The notes under the pieces: model-generated
The model's database searches: none
The model's input: only the letters and a program-made list of their open reading frames with translations
Told to the model about the DNA's origin: nothing
Translations under genes and position numbers: made by a program
Shown: piece by piece, positions 8,496 to 15,891 of the stretch
How positions within the stretch are numbered: position 1 is the first letter of the stretch
How the letters are laid out: every line of letters starts with the position of its first letter
DNA from: a bacterium
Lineage (GTDB): Bacteria > Actinomycetota > Acidimicrobiia > Spongiisociales > JAENVV01
Assembly: GCA_024639975.1 (NCBI GenBank)
Contig: JAHEFX010000015.1
Coordinates: forward strand, 1-32,618
Reading direction: 5' to 3'
Length of the DNA: 32,618 bases

Positions 8496-9443
8496 TCAGT
8501 CCCGCAGCGCCTTGCCAGTGAGGTGGAGGAAGACAGCCTCGAGGTCCGGCTCGTCGACGTTCACGCCTTTCACCGTGGCTCCGGCATCCCGGACAACCAC
8601 CAGGATCTCCGAGAGGAGGCTCCCGGCGTTGTGGGCGATGATGATGAGCTCTTCACCTTCGAGCTGAGCCGATTCGACCCCTTCGATGGCGGCCACGCGC
8701 TCGGCGCAACCGTCGGCACCGGTGATCTGGAGGGTGACGGTGTCCGCCTCCCCGATCAACCCGATCAGCTCTCGGCGATCGCCTTCGGCGACGATCCTCC
8801 CCTCATCGATGATGCCGATGCGGTCACAGAGCCGCTCGGCTTCTTCCATGTAGTGGGTCGTGTAGAGGACGGCCATGCCAAGCGATCCGAGCGCCGCCAC
8901 CGAATCGAGGATGGCGTTGCGGGACTGCGGGTCAACGCCCACCGTCGGCTCATCGAGGATGAGCAGGTCGGGCTCGTGCAGCATGCCGATGCCGATGTTG
9001 AGCCGCCGCTGCATGCCGCCGGAGTACTCCTCGGCCTTGTCGTCGGCCCGATCGGTGAGCCCGACCACGTCGAGCACCTCGTCCACCCGCTCGTCCATCC
9101 GGTCGGACAGCCCATAGAGCCGGGCGAAGAACCGGAGGTTCTCTCGGGCCGTCAGGTCCGGGTAGAGCGCGATCTCCTGGGGGACGTACCCGATCGCCCG
9201 ACGCTCCTCCACCGAGGAGGTGTCGATCGGTTCGCCGGCCACGATGACCGTTCCCTCGTCCCGCTTGAGGAGTCCGCATACCATCGAGATGGTCGTCGTC
9301 TTGCCCGCCCCGTTGGGTCCGAGGAGCCCGTAGGTCTCGCCCGCGGCGATCTCGAACCCGACCCCGTCGACGGCGGCTCGATCGTCGAACCGCTTGACAA
9401 GGCCCTCACATCTGAGCACCGCTTCCATGTTCCCTCCATTCAT
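8496..9443 (-). CDS. ABC-2 transporter ATP-binding protein
   Basis: A stand-alone ATPase of 315 aa. It has Walker A (LLGPNGAGKTT), Q-loop (YVPQEIALY), signature (EYSGGMQRRLN), Walker B (LLILDEPTVGVD) and H-loop (TTHYMEEAE), followed by a C-terminal extension of about 80 residues typical of DrrA/NatA-type subunits. ATG 9443 overlaps the regulator's stop as ATGA and has GGAG upstream. A second in-frame ATG at 9428 is preceded by GGAGGG only 3 nt away, so the true start could be five residues shorter. It energises the two permeases encoded directly downstream. Confidence 0.92.
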   Translation of the reverse strand: MNGGNMEAVLRCEGLVKRFDDRAAVDGVGFEIAAGETYGLLGPNGAGKTTTISMVCGLLKRDEGTVIVAGEPIDTSSVEERRAIGYVPQEIALYPDLTARENLRFFARLYGLSDRMDERVDEVLDVVGLTDRADDKAEEYSGGMQRRLNIGIGMLHEPDLLILDEPTVGVDPQSRNAILDSVAALGSLGMAVLYTTHYMEEAERLCDRIGIIDEGRIVAEGDRRELIGLIGEADTVTLQITGADGCAERVAAIEGVESAQLEGEELIIIAHNAGSLLSEILVVVRDAGATVKGVNVDEPDLEAVFLHLTGKALRD

Positions 9444-9748
9444 GAGCTCGCTCCGCGAACCCGTTCGATCATCTCTTCGAGCGCCATGAGGTAGTCGGCG
9501 AGGGCGGCGCGGCCCTTCTTCGTCGCGGAGACCGTGGTGTGCGGCTTGCGCCCCTGATACCCCTTGTTGATCCTGACGAGGCCGTGCTCCTCCAGTACGC
9601 GGAGGTGCCGGGAGAGATTCCCGTCGCTCAGCCCGAGGGTGTCCCGGAGGAACGTGAACGACGCGGCACCGGTCTCGGCGAGCATCGTGAGCACCGAGAG
9701 CCGGGTCTTTTGATGGACCACTTCGTCGAGATCGGCGAGCTCGTCCAT
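9440..9748 (-). CDS. Winged-helix transcriptional regulator (HTH_34/MarR-like)
   Basis: This 102-aa protein is a single winged-helix domain. A helix-turn-helix (FTFLRDTLGLSDGNLSRHLR, about residues 32-51) is followed by a wing carrying GYQGRKPHTTVSATKKGR. This pattern matches the small winged-helix DNA-binding family often found beside ABC-2 transporters. There is no obvious ligand domain or metal-binding cysteine. Its start shares one base with the stop of the preceding membrane protein (TGATG), and its end overlaps the ATPase start. Because it sits inside the operon, I infer that it controls its own operon, most plausibly through the inverted repeat at 10310-10338. Confidence 0.88.
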   Translation of the reverse strand: MDELADLDEVVHQKTRLSVLTMLAETGAASFTFLRDTLGLSDGNLSRHLRVLEEHGLVRINKGYQGRKPHTTVSATKKGRAALADYLMALEEMIERVRGASS

Positions 9749-10308
9749 CAGCGCACCGTCCTGAAGGCCGCTCCGGCCCCGACGAGCGCTGCTCCCAGGC
9801 CCGAGGCGAGCACTGCGTAGAGCGCTCCCTCATCCTCGATGACGCCATAGATGACGATGCCCCAGATGACCATCACGACCATCGCCACGGCCAGGGCTCG
9901 CTGCCCGTCGAGGAGTGAGAACAGGATGAAACCGATGAGCAGGACCGCCCACCATGAGAGGATCGCCTGCCGGCCCTCGAATACCTGGAACGAACCGAAC
10001 GCTCCCACGAACATCACGACGGCCACCGCCAGGTAGGGCCTCGCCGACGAGTCCGGGTGGACCTCGGCTCGAGATCCCATGATCCAGGACGTGGCACCGC
10101 CGACGGCACCGCCGACGATCCAGTACCACATGGTGTTCCCGTCGAGCCAGTAGGCAGCGGGAACAGAGGCCAGGAAGAGGGCGCCCCACAACAGCAGGGC
10201 CTGCCAACCCTCCGTGAGGAGCGATCGTCGTGTCGTTGCCTGCAAGCGCCGTATCTCGGCGAGTCGCTCAGTCAACTCCTCGGCGCCCCGTGTGTCATCT
10301 TCCTCCAT
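9748..10308 (-). CDS. Six-helix membrane protein of unknown function, first gene of ABC-2 operon
   Basis: This 186-aa protein has a charged N-terminal segment (about residues 1-35, acidic then Arg-rich) and six predicted membrane helices (roughly 36-55, 58-77, 88-108, 115-135, 138-157, 161-182). I do not recognise a named family; proteins of this kind often precede small winged-helix regulators. I chose ATG 10308. A TTG start at 10344 would read through the promoter and operator-like repeat, and no ribosome binding site favours it. The gap to ATG 10308 has no clear Shine-Dalgarno sequence either, so translation may be leaderless. It could sense the transporter's substrate or anchor the complex; both ideas are inference. 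Confidence 0.75.
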   Translation of the reverse strand: MEEDDTRGAEELTERLAEIRRLQATTRRSLLTEGWQALLLWGALFLASVPAAYWLDGNTMWYWIVGGAVGGATSWIMGSRAEVHPDSSARPYLAVAVVMFVGAFGSFQVFEGRQAILSWWAVLLIGFILFSLLDGQRALAVAMVVMVIWGIVIYGVIEDEGALYAVLASGLGAALVGAGAAFRTVR

Positions 10309-10309
10309 G

Positions 10310-10338
10310 GGGAGTACTTTGCCTGAGAAAGTACTCCC
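10310..10338. promoter_or_regulatory. Inverted-repeat operator candidate before ABC-2 operon
   Basis: The left arm GGGAGTACTTT (10310-10320) and right arm AAAGTACTCCC (10328-10338) are perfect complements of 11 bp around a 7-nt spacer. The repeat abuts the predicted start codon at 10308 and lies just downstream of a TTGACA hexamer on the minus strand. The location suits a repressor site for the winged-helix protein encoded in the same operon. Confidence 0.65.
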
Positions 10339-10344
10339 TGTCAA
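10339..10344 (-). promoter_or_regulatory. -35 hexamer TTGACA of ABC-2 operon promoter
   Basis: A perfect TTGACA reads leftward here. About 17-19 nt downstream lies only a weak -10 (AAAGTA region) just before ATG 10308, so transcription would begin at or near the start codon. The inverted repeat fills the space between the two boxes, as expected for a repressible promoter. Confidence 0.5.
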
Positions 10345-10392
10345 GCAGGACTTTGCACGAGTTGGACAAGAAGACCTACCGGCGTCTCTTCG

Positions 10393-10412
10393 GGAAGCGC
10401 CCGGAAGCGCCC
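10393..10412. repeat. Tandem duplication of a 10-mer
   Basis: GGAAGCGCCC occurs twice without a gap (10393-10402, 10403-10412) in the 114-nt space between the radical SAM gene's stop and the ABC-2 operon promoter. It is probably simple sequence drift; nothing marks it as functional. Confidence 0.6.
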
Positions 10413-10422
10413 AGGAGCTGGC

Positions 10423-11790
10423 CTAGCGGCCGATACCGAGGCTGATCGTCTGGGACGTCGAGGGTTCGGCGCAGCAGAACCAGGCCTCGGTGAGGCCGGT
10501 GCCGACGAGCTCTTCGGGCACGGCCGGGAGTGATACCCCTGCGGCTTCGGCAATGATGTCGACGAGACGGACAAGGACCTCACGGTCCCCCTCCCCCGCT
10601 CCGACGGCCTGGTCCACGGTGTCGGCGAGCCGGCGGGCCAGGACGTCGACGGTCGGGTCCGGATGCTCCCAGACATGGCCCAGCGAAGCCGGGTCGTAGC
10701 CCCGCAGGTGCGGTGTCATCTCGGGGTGATCGACCAACAGCGAGCCGTCGGGGAGCAGCAGGCGGATCGTCAGCTGGATGGGGTCGATCGCCCCCCAGAG
10801 ACCGTGGTCGGCGAGGAACCGCACCAGATCGGCCATGTGGGTCCTCGTCGTCCAAGGCGTGAACGGCAGCCACGTGGGGCGGAGCTCCATCCCGGCTTCG
10901 TCGACGAGAGCCACGGCTTCGCTCATGTCGCGCGCAGTGTGACCCTTGTCCAGGATTGCGAGGACGGAGTCGTCCGTGTGCTCGAAGGCCGAGACGATGA
11001 AGACGACGCCCAACTCGGCCAGCTCCTCGAGGACCTCCCGGTGGTCGAGCAGGTGCTCCACTTTGATGGTCAGGTCGAAGGTCGTATCGGGTGCCGCCCG
11101 GTGCACGGCCCGCAACACCTTCAGGGCGTGGACCGGACCGTTCAGGAAGTCGGGGTCGCCGAAGGTGAGGTGACGGGCCCCCGCCTCGACCTGGGCGATG
11201 GCGTCGGCCACGATGACCTCGGGGGGAACGATCCGATACCGACCGTCGTACACGGCGGGCAGGGGGCAGTGCCTGCAGCGATGGCGACAACCCCGGCTGG
11301 CTTCCACATAGCCCGACACCCGTTCCTCGCCGTCGATGCGGAGCTTCGCGTAGCGGTCGAGCTCGGGGAGACCCGACCGGAGCGGCGCCGTCGGGGTCCG
11401 GCGATCGGCCACGGCCTTGACCACCGGTCGAGGGTCGTCGATCCAAGCGACCAACTCGTCCTCGGCCTCACCGGCGAAGAAGGCCCGGACGCCCTGGGCT
11501 CGCGCCTCGTCGACCGAGACCGTGCCGTAGAGCCCATGGAAGGCGATCGGGAGATGCTGGTCGAGGGCGTGGATGCTCGCGGCCACATCGCCTCCGAGGC
11601 GTCTGGCCGTGTGCATCGGCACGCTCACGACGACCCGCTCGGCCCAGACGACGTCGTCCGGATCCAGCGAATCGATCGAAAGGTCCCGACCACGGACCTC
11701 GTGGCCCGCCAAGGCCAGCTCGGCGGCGGGCCCCGCGATCCCCAAGGGTTGGTGACCGAGCTCGTAGGTGGAGAGGAGCAGCGTTCGCAT
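10423..11790 (-). CDS. CCAEP-tail radical SAM protein
   Basis: This 455-aa protein carries the radical SAM cluster motif CX3CX2C (C168, C172, C175) in a TIM-barrel-like core. The N-terminal 130 residues look like a degraded cobalamin-binding or Rossmann-like domain, beginning LLLSTYELGHQPLG. Near the C-terminus it has WFCCAEP (C439, C440, A441, E442, P443). From memory this matches the family described as CUAEP/CCAEP-tail radical SAM (seleno)proteins, in which some members have selenocysteine in place of the second cysteine. Here both codons are TGC, so this is the all-cysteine form. The reaction is unknown to me. It has its own leaderless-type promoter and lies 41 nt downstream of the desulfurase-like gene. 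Confidence 0.88.
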   Translation of the reverse strand: MRTLLLSTYELGHQPLGIAGPAAELALAGHEVRGRDLSIDSLDPDDVVWAERVVVSVPMHTARRLGGDVAASIHALDQHLPIAFHGLYGTVSVDEARAQGVRAFFAGEAEDELVAWIDDPRPVVKAVADRRTPTAPLRSGLPELDRYAKLRIDGEERVSGYVEASRGCRHRCRHCPLPAVYDGRYRIVPPEVIVADAIAQVEAGARHLTFGDPDFLNGPVHALKVLRAVHRAAPDTTFDLTIKVEHLLDHREVLEELAELGVVFIVSAFEHTDDSVLAILDKGHTARDMSEAVALVDEAGMELRPTWLPFTPWTTRTHMADLVRFLADHGLWGAIDPIQLTIRLLLPDGSLLVDHPEMTPHLRGYDPASLGHVWEHPDPTVDVLARRLADTVDQAVGAGEGDREVLVRLVDIIAEAAGVSLPAVPEELVGTGLTEAWFCCAEPSTSQTISLGIGR

Positions 11791-11798
11791 CAGGATCG

Positions 11799-11804
11799 AG
11801 CGTA
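11799..11804 (-). promoter_or_regulatory. -10-like box TACGCT for leaderless radical SAM gene
   Basis: TACGCT lies 8 nt before ATG 11790, within the 41-nt gap after the desulfurase-like gene. This suggests the radical SAM gene can be transcribed on its own. Confidence 0.5.
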
Positions 11805-11831
11805 TCGGCGCCGGGGCGCCAACGACGAGGC

Positions 11832-13043
11832 TCAGAGCTCGTGAAGCGCCTCGAGGAGGCGGTCAACTTCTGCTTCCGTCTGGTAGGCGAGAAAGCCGAT
11901 TCGCACGACACCCCCCGTCTCGAGCCGACCGAGACGACGTAGTACCTCGAGGGCGTAGAAGTGTCCGTCCCAGACCTGGATACCTGCAGAACCGAGGTGC
12001 CCTGCCACGTCGGCCGGCGCGTGCCCGTCGACCGTTACGGCGAACGTGGGTGTTCGAGGTCGGCCGTCATCGATGCCGTGGAGGGTGATCCGATCCATGT
12101 CGCGGATGCCGGCGAGGAACTGGTTCGCCAGCGACTCGGTGTGGATATCCATCGCCGAGAGGGCCGATACGAGTCGCTCCCGCCGCGAGCTGCCCTCGCC
12201 GAAGGAGCCCATGAACTCGATGGCGGCCGTTACTCCGGCCAGCGCCTCGAAGCTCGCCGTGCCGATCTCCCAATGGCCCGGTTGGCTGCTCGGGGCCGGG
12301 CGAATTCGCTCCGGAGCGAGACCCCATGCCGACTCCGCCAAGGCAAGGACCCCGGCATGGGGCCCATAGAACTTGTACGGCGAGCAGAGCAGTGCATCGG
12401 CACCGAGGTCGGCGAAGTCCGTCGGCCGGTGGGGTACGTGGTGGACGGCGTCGACCACGGTGAAGGCACCGGCCTCCCTGGCCCTACCCACGATCTCTCC
12501 GAGGTCGGGCACCGTCCCGACGGCGTTGCTCGCCGCGGTGACGGCCACGAGCCGCGTGGAGGACGAGAGCACTTCTTCGATGGAGCCGAGGGAGCAGCCG
12601 TCATCGGGGTCGAAGTCGAGCCAGCGGACCGTCGCTCCCGACCGCTCGGCGGCCAGGAGCCAAGGCGACACGTTGGCGTCGTGGTCGAGGCGGGTCACGA
12701 CCAGCTCGTCGCCCGGCCCCCAATCCCTCGACACGGCGCGCGCCAGGGCAAGGTTGAGGGCGGTCATGCTGGGTCCGAAGGCGATTGCGTCGGGATCGGT
12801 TGCGCCGACGAGGTCGGCGACCGCGGCACGGGCTCCGTTCACGATCGAGGAGGCCTCCCGGGAGGCGGCGAACGACCCGCCGAGGTTGGACACGCCAGCG
12901 GCGAGGACGGCCGCCATCGCGTCGATGACGGTGTCGGGGGCTTGGGACCCGCCCGGCCCGTCCATCCAGACAACTGGTTCTCCCCCCTCTTGGCGGGAGA
13001 GTGCCGGGAAGTGGGCGCGGAACGCCTCGACGTCGAACGTCAC
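11832..13043 (-). CDS. Cysteine desulfurase-like PLP enzyme (VC1184-type)
   Basis: This 403-aa class V aminotransferase fold protein begins FRAHFPALS and shows the PLP lysine in SPYKFYGPHAG (K224) and the cofactor-binding VVDAVHH (D198). The early GGSQAP and the SNLGGSF segment fit the cysteine desulfurase-like subfamily typified by V. cholerae VC1184, not classical SufS or IscS. I do not see the mobile-loop catalytic cysteine of true desulfurases, so the reaction is uncertain; it could be a lyase or desulfurase on another substrate. The GTG start overlaps the sirtuin stop as GTGA, so the two genes are co-translated. The next gene downstream is the CCAEP-tail radical SAM protein. Confidence 0.85.
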   Translation of the reverse strand: MTFDVEAFRAHFPALSRQEGGEPVVWMDGPGGSQAPDTVIDAMAAVLAAGVSNLGGSFAASREASSIVNGARAAVADLVGATDPDAIAFGPSMTALNLALARAVSRDWGPGDELVVTRLDHDANVSPWLLAAERSGATVRWLDFDPDDGCSLGSIEEVLSSSTRLVAVTAASNAVGTVPDLGEIVGRAREAGAFTVVDAVHHVPHRPTDFADLGADALLCSPYKFYGPHAGVLALAESAWGLAPERIRPAPSSQPGHWEIGTASFEALAGVTAAIEFMGSFGEGSSRRERLVSALSAMDIHTESLANQFLAGIRDMDRITLHGIDDGRPRTPTFAVTVDGHAPADVAGHLGSAGIQVWDGHFYALEVLRRLGRLETGGVVRIGFLAYQTEAEVDRLLEALHEL

Positions 13044-13753
13044 GGTGTCCGCACCGAGAGCAACTCCGGAACGACCTCACCGGCCAGCCCCCGGATGTCG
13101 ACGTCGGCCGCGCGACCGGCGGGAGTCTCCTCGGGGTTCACCACGATCATCTTGGCGCCGTAGTCGCGGGCGAGGTCGATGAGCCCCGCTGCCGGGTAGA
13201 CCTCACCGGAGGTGCCGACCACGATGATGGCGTCGGCCGCGGCAATCGCCGCCTGCGCCCGGAACCACTCCCGTTGGGGCAGCGGCTCACCGAACCAGAC
13301 GATGGAAGGTCGCATCAGGGCGCCACAGCGGGGGCACGGGCGCAGCCCGGGAGGTGCCGAGGGATCGACCGCCTCCTCGTGCCCACAGCGGTCGTGGCAG
13401 TGGTCCCGGTCGATGACCCCGTGCAGGTGAACGACGTCGCCTACCCCGGCGCGCTCGAGCAGGTGGTCGATGTTCTGCGTGATGTGCACCATCGACGGCG
13501 CCACGGCCAACGCCCGGTGGGCCGGGTTCGGGTCCTTGCCGGCAATGAATCGACGACGCTCGTCGTACCAGTCGATGACCCCTTCCGGGTCGGCGGCAAA
13601 GCCGTCGGCCGAAGCCATCTTGAAGGGGTCCACCGTCGTCCAGATGCCGTCGGCATCCCGGAAGGTCGGGATACCGGACTCCTGGGAGAGTCCGGCACCA
13701 CTGAAGCTGACAACGAGGTCGGCGTCGCGAATGATGGCCTTGGCGCGCTCCAC
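13040..13753 (-). CDS. cobB: NAD-dependent protein deacylase, class III sirtuin (CobB-like)
   Basis: This 237-aa sirtuin has the NAD-binding GAGLSQESGIPTFR, TQNIDHLLERAG, the catalytic histidine in HLHG (H111), four zinc cysteines (C119, C123, C140, C143) and the GTSGEVYPAAG motif. WYDERRR contains Y63 and R66 in the YxxR spacing that in SIRT5 and E. coli CobB binds succinyl or malonyl lysine, so it is probably a desuccinylase or demalonylase as well as a deacetylase. The start is GTG 13753, with TAGGCT 6 nt upstream. A GNAT/acyl-CoA synthetase fusion at 30097 could be its acylating counterpart, though the two are not in one operon. Confidence 0.95.
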   Translation of the reverse strand: MERAKAIIRDADLVVSFSGAGLSQESGIPTFRDADGIWTTVDPFKMASADGFAADPEGVIDWYDERRRFIAGKDPNPAHRALAVAPSMVHITQNIDHLLERAGVGDVVHLHGVIDRDHCHDRCGHEEAVDPSAPPGLRPCPRCGALMRPSIVWFGEPLPQREWFRAQAAIAAADAIIVVGTSGEVYPAAGLIDLARDYGAKMIVVNPEETPAGRAADVDIRGLAGEVVPELLSVRTP

Positions 13754-13759
13754 CCGGCG

Positions 13760-13765
13760 AGCCTA
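13760..13765 (-). promoter_or_regulatory. -10-like box TAGGCT for leaderless cobB
   Basis: TAGGCT lies exactly 6 nt before GTG 13753, with no ribosome binding site in between. It supports the GTG as the start and predicts a leaderless transcript. Confidence 0.65.
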
Positions 13766-13794
13766 TCGCCGCCTTCGGGCTTGTCCGGAGTCGG

Positions 13795-15774
13795 TCAGGG
13801 CTCGAGGCCCTCGGGGAGACGCACCTCGTGGTGGACCAACATCACGGAGCCGCCTGCCGGGTCGACGACGACCGGTACCTCGATCTGCACCTGCTCGAAT
13901 AGGCAGATCGACTCCTTCTCTTCCTCGCAGTACACGAGGCCGATGTCCCCGACCAGCGTTCCCGAGGCCTCGACCGTGATGTCGAACGTCAGGGGGAACT
14001 CCGGTTCGACGACGGTGAGTGAGTTGGGATCGACCGCTCCCACCCCGGCCGACCAGACGAACGATGCCGGGGCCTCGGGGTTCACCTTGTAGCCCGCCGG
14101 GAATGAGACATCGAGCACGAGCTCGGCAGCCCCTTCGATGACGGTCGACGGCTCGGCGACGACGAGGCCGTCCTCGGCCGGGCGTCGGAATCCTTCCATG
14201 CCGGCCAAGACGAGCGTGTCGGCGATGCCGGTGGCCGTATCGATCACCCGAATGGCGTGGTTGTTCGTGTCCGCGACGTACAGCAAACCGTTCGAAGCTT
14301 CTATCCCACCCGGCTGGGCGAACAGCGGCTCGGGGCCGTCGGCCCACCCGGCTTCGCCCCCGACGAAGGTCTCGGTGGCGCCCGTGTCGGGGTCGATCGC
14401 GCGGATCGCGGAGTTGTAGGTATCGGCGACCCAGACCGTCTCGCCGTCCCAAGCGATGCCCAAGGGATGCTGGAACCGGGCGTCGGGGCCGATGCCATCG
14501 CGGTGGCCGAAGGTGAAGAGGTCCTCGGCGGCACCGGCGAGCAGGTCGACTTCGTCGTCGGCGACCACGCGGATGCTGCTCGACTCCGAGTCGGCGAACC
14601 AGAGCCGGTAGCCGTCACTCGCCAGGCCGGACGGCTGGGCCAGCGCCGACGCCAACCGTGATCCGCCGTCGGTGGCTTCCCGGCCGGAGCCTGCGTACGG
14701 CCCGATCTCGCCCTCTGACAGGTCCAGGGCCCAGATCTGGTGGGACCCCGCCATGGCCACGTAGAGCGAGTCTCCGACGAGCTCCAGGTCCCATGGGGAA
14801 TGCAACGGCGTACCTCCGGCGAATCCGCCCATCGGTGGCCAGGCACCCTTGCGGCCGGTGCCGGCGAGGGTCGTCACCAGTCCCGAATCGAGGTCGATCT
14901 CGCGCACGGTGTGGTTGCCCGTGTCGGCGACGTAGAGCGCCTTCCCATCCGCCGAGAGTGCCAGTCCTCGGGGCCCGTTGAACTTCGCCTCGTCGCCCCC
15001 ACCGTCGCGGTAGCCGGGGCTCCCATCGCCGAATACGTCGATCACGGTCCCCGTGGAGAGTTCCACGACGACCACCTGGTCGTGGCCCGTGTCGGCCACG
15101 AACAACCGGTCGCCCACCGGGTCGACGGCAAGCTTCGTCGGGTAGGCGAGCACGGTCTCGACCCGCTGCTCCGGTGCGACGGCGAGCTCGGTCGCCGTGA
15201 TGGTCGTGGCCGGATCATCCAACAGTGCCTGGAGCACCGGCTGGACGGTGTCGTAGACGCCTTCTCCCTGGTGGCGGCCCACGAGGTTGCCGTCGGGGTC
15301 GACGAGCCAGGCGGTCGGCCAGGCGCGCACGTCGTAGGAACGCCAGATCTCGAATCCGGCGTCGTTGACGACCGGGTGCTCGATGCCGTACCGCAGGACG
15401 ATCTCGCGGATCGCGTCCGTCTGCGACTCGGTCTCGAACTTGGCGGAGTGGACACCGATGACCACCAGCTCGTCGGCGAACTCCTCCTCCAGTCGATGGA
15501 GGTCGGGGATCACGTGGATGCAGTTGATGCACCCGTAGGTCCAGAAATCGAGCAGGACGAAGCGGCCCTCGAGGCCCTCGATGGTGAGTGGGGAATCGAC
15601 GTTCAACCAGTCCAGCCCGGGCGGGAACTCCGGCGCGGGGTACGCGTCCTCATCGGTCGTCGCGACCCGCTCGGTGGCGGTCGGGACGGTCGTGTCCGTG
15701 GTGGTCTCGGACGCATTGGACGGGAAGGTGCAGGCACTGGTCATCACGACGAGTGCCAGAACGGCGGATCGCAT
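13795..15774 (-). CDS. Thioredoxin/NHL-repeat lipoprotein (NHLRC2-like)
   Basis: This 659-aa exported protein starts MRSAVLALVVMTSAC, a short signal peptide with a somewhat atypical lipobox (C15), then a Thr-rich linker. A thioredoxin-like domain (about 50-200) has WTYGCINC (C82, C85) and a cis-proline in AWPTAW. Four or more NHL-type beta-propeller repeats follow (about 205-545, recurring LYVADTGNH and VWVADTYNS). The last 110 residues form a beta-rich domain with two cysteines seven residues apart (YC...CLFE), resembling the redox pair of DsbD-alpha-like domains. This is the layout of NHLRC2-type proteins. I infer an extracytoplasmic thiol-redox role. An in-frame upstream extension to 15861 would bury the signal peptide, so I reject it. 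Confidence 0.9.
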   Translation of the reverse strand: MRSAVLALVVMTSACTFPSNASETTTDTTVPTATERVATTDEDAYPAPEFPPGLDWLNVDSPLTIEGLEGRFVLLDFWTYGCINCIHVIPDLHRLEEEFADELVVIGVHSAKFETESQTDAIREIVLRYGIEHPVVNDAGFEIWRSYDVRAWPTAWLVDPDGNLVGRHQGEGVYDTVQPVLQALLDDPATTITATELAVAPEQRVETVLAYPTKLAVDPVGDRLFVADTGHDQVVVVELSTGTVIDVFGDGSPGYRDGGGDEAKFNGPRGLALSADGKALYVADTGNHTVREIDLDSGLVTTLAGTGRKGAWPPMGGFAGGTPLHSPWDLELVGDSLYVAMAGSHQIWALDLSEGEIGPYAGSGREATDGGSRLASALAQPSGLASDGYRLWFADSESSSIRVVADDEVDLLAGAAEDLFTFGHRDGIGPDARFQHPLGIAWDGETVWVADTYNSAIRAIDPDTGATETFVGGEAGWADGPEPLFAQPGGIEASNGLLYVADTNNHAIRVIDTATGIADTLVLAGMEGFRRPAEDGLVVAEPSTVIEGAAELVLDVSFPAGYKVNPEAPASFVWSAGVGAVDPNSLTVVEPEFPLTFDITVEASGTLVGDIGLVYCEEEKESICLFEQVQIEVPVVVDPAGGSVMLVHHEVRLPEGLEP

Positions 15775-15799
15775 CACCCGGAAGTCTGCCAGCGGTCGG

Positions 15800-15805
15800 G
15801 CTATA
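15800..15805 (-). promoter_or_regulatory. Possible -10 box (TATAGC) for NHL/thioredoxin gene
   Basis: TATAGC reads leftward about 25 nt before ATG 15774, leaving a short leader without a strong ribosome binding site. The match is only moderate. Confidence 0.3.
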
Positions 15806-15857
15806 GACGCAGGAAGCGCCCTCGCAGAAGGAGAAGTCCCCACGGGGGGATCGGGAC

Positions 15858-15881
15858 CCACCGGGCCTTCAGGACCGGTGG
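15858..15881 (-). terminator. Stem-loop after nfuA-like gene
   Basis: CCACCGG and CCGGTGG form a perfect 7-bp stem around a 10-nt loop, beginning about 10 nt after the nfuA-like stop. There is no U-tract, so it is a weak terminator candidate. Confidence 0.3.
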
Positions 15882-15891
15882 AACGAGGTTC

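Noticed and set aside
10463-10480. Selenocysteine (UGA) in the radical SAM tail
   Set aside because: The codons at the CC of CCAEP are both TGC. No in-frame TGA is read through, so this copy is not a selenoprotein.
15775-15861. Upstream extension of the NHL/thioredoxin gene to 15861
   Set aside because: It would place 29 residues before the signal peptide and remove the lipoprotein-type N-terminus.
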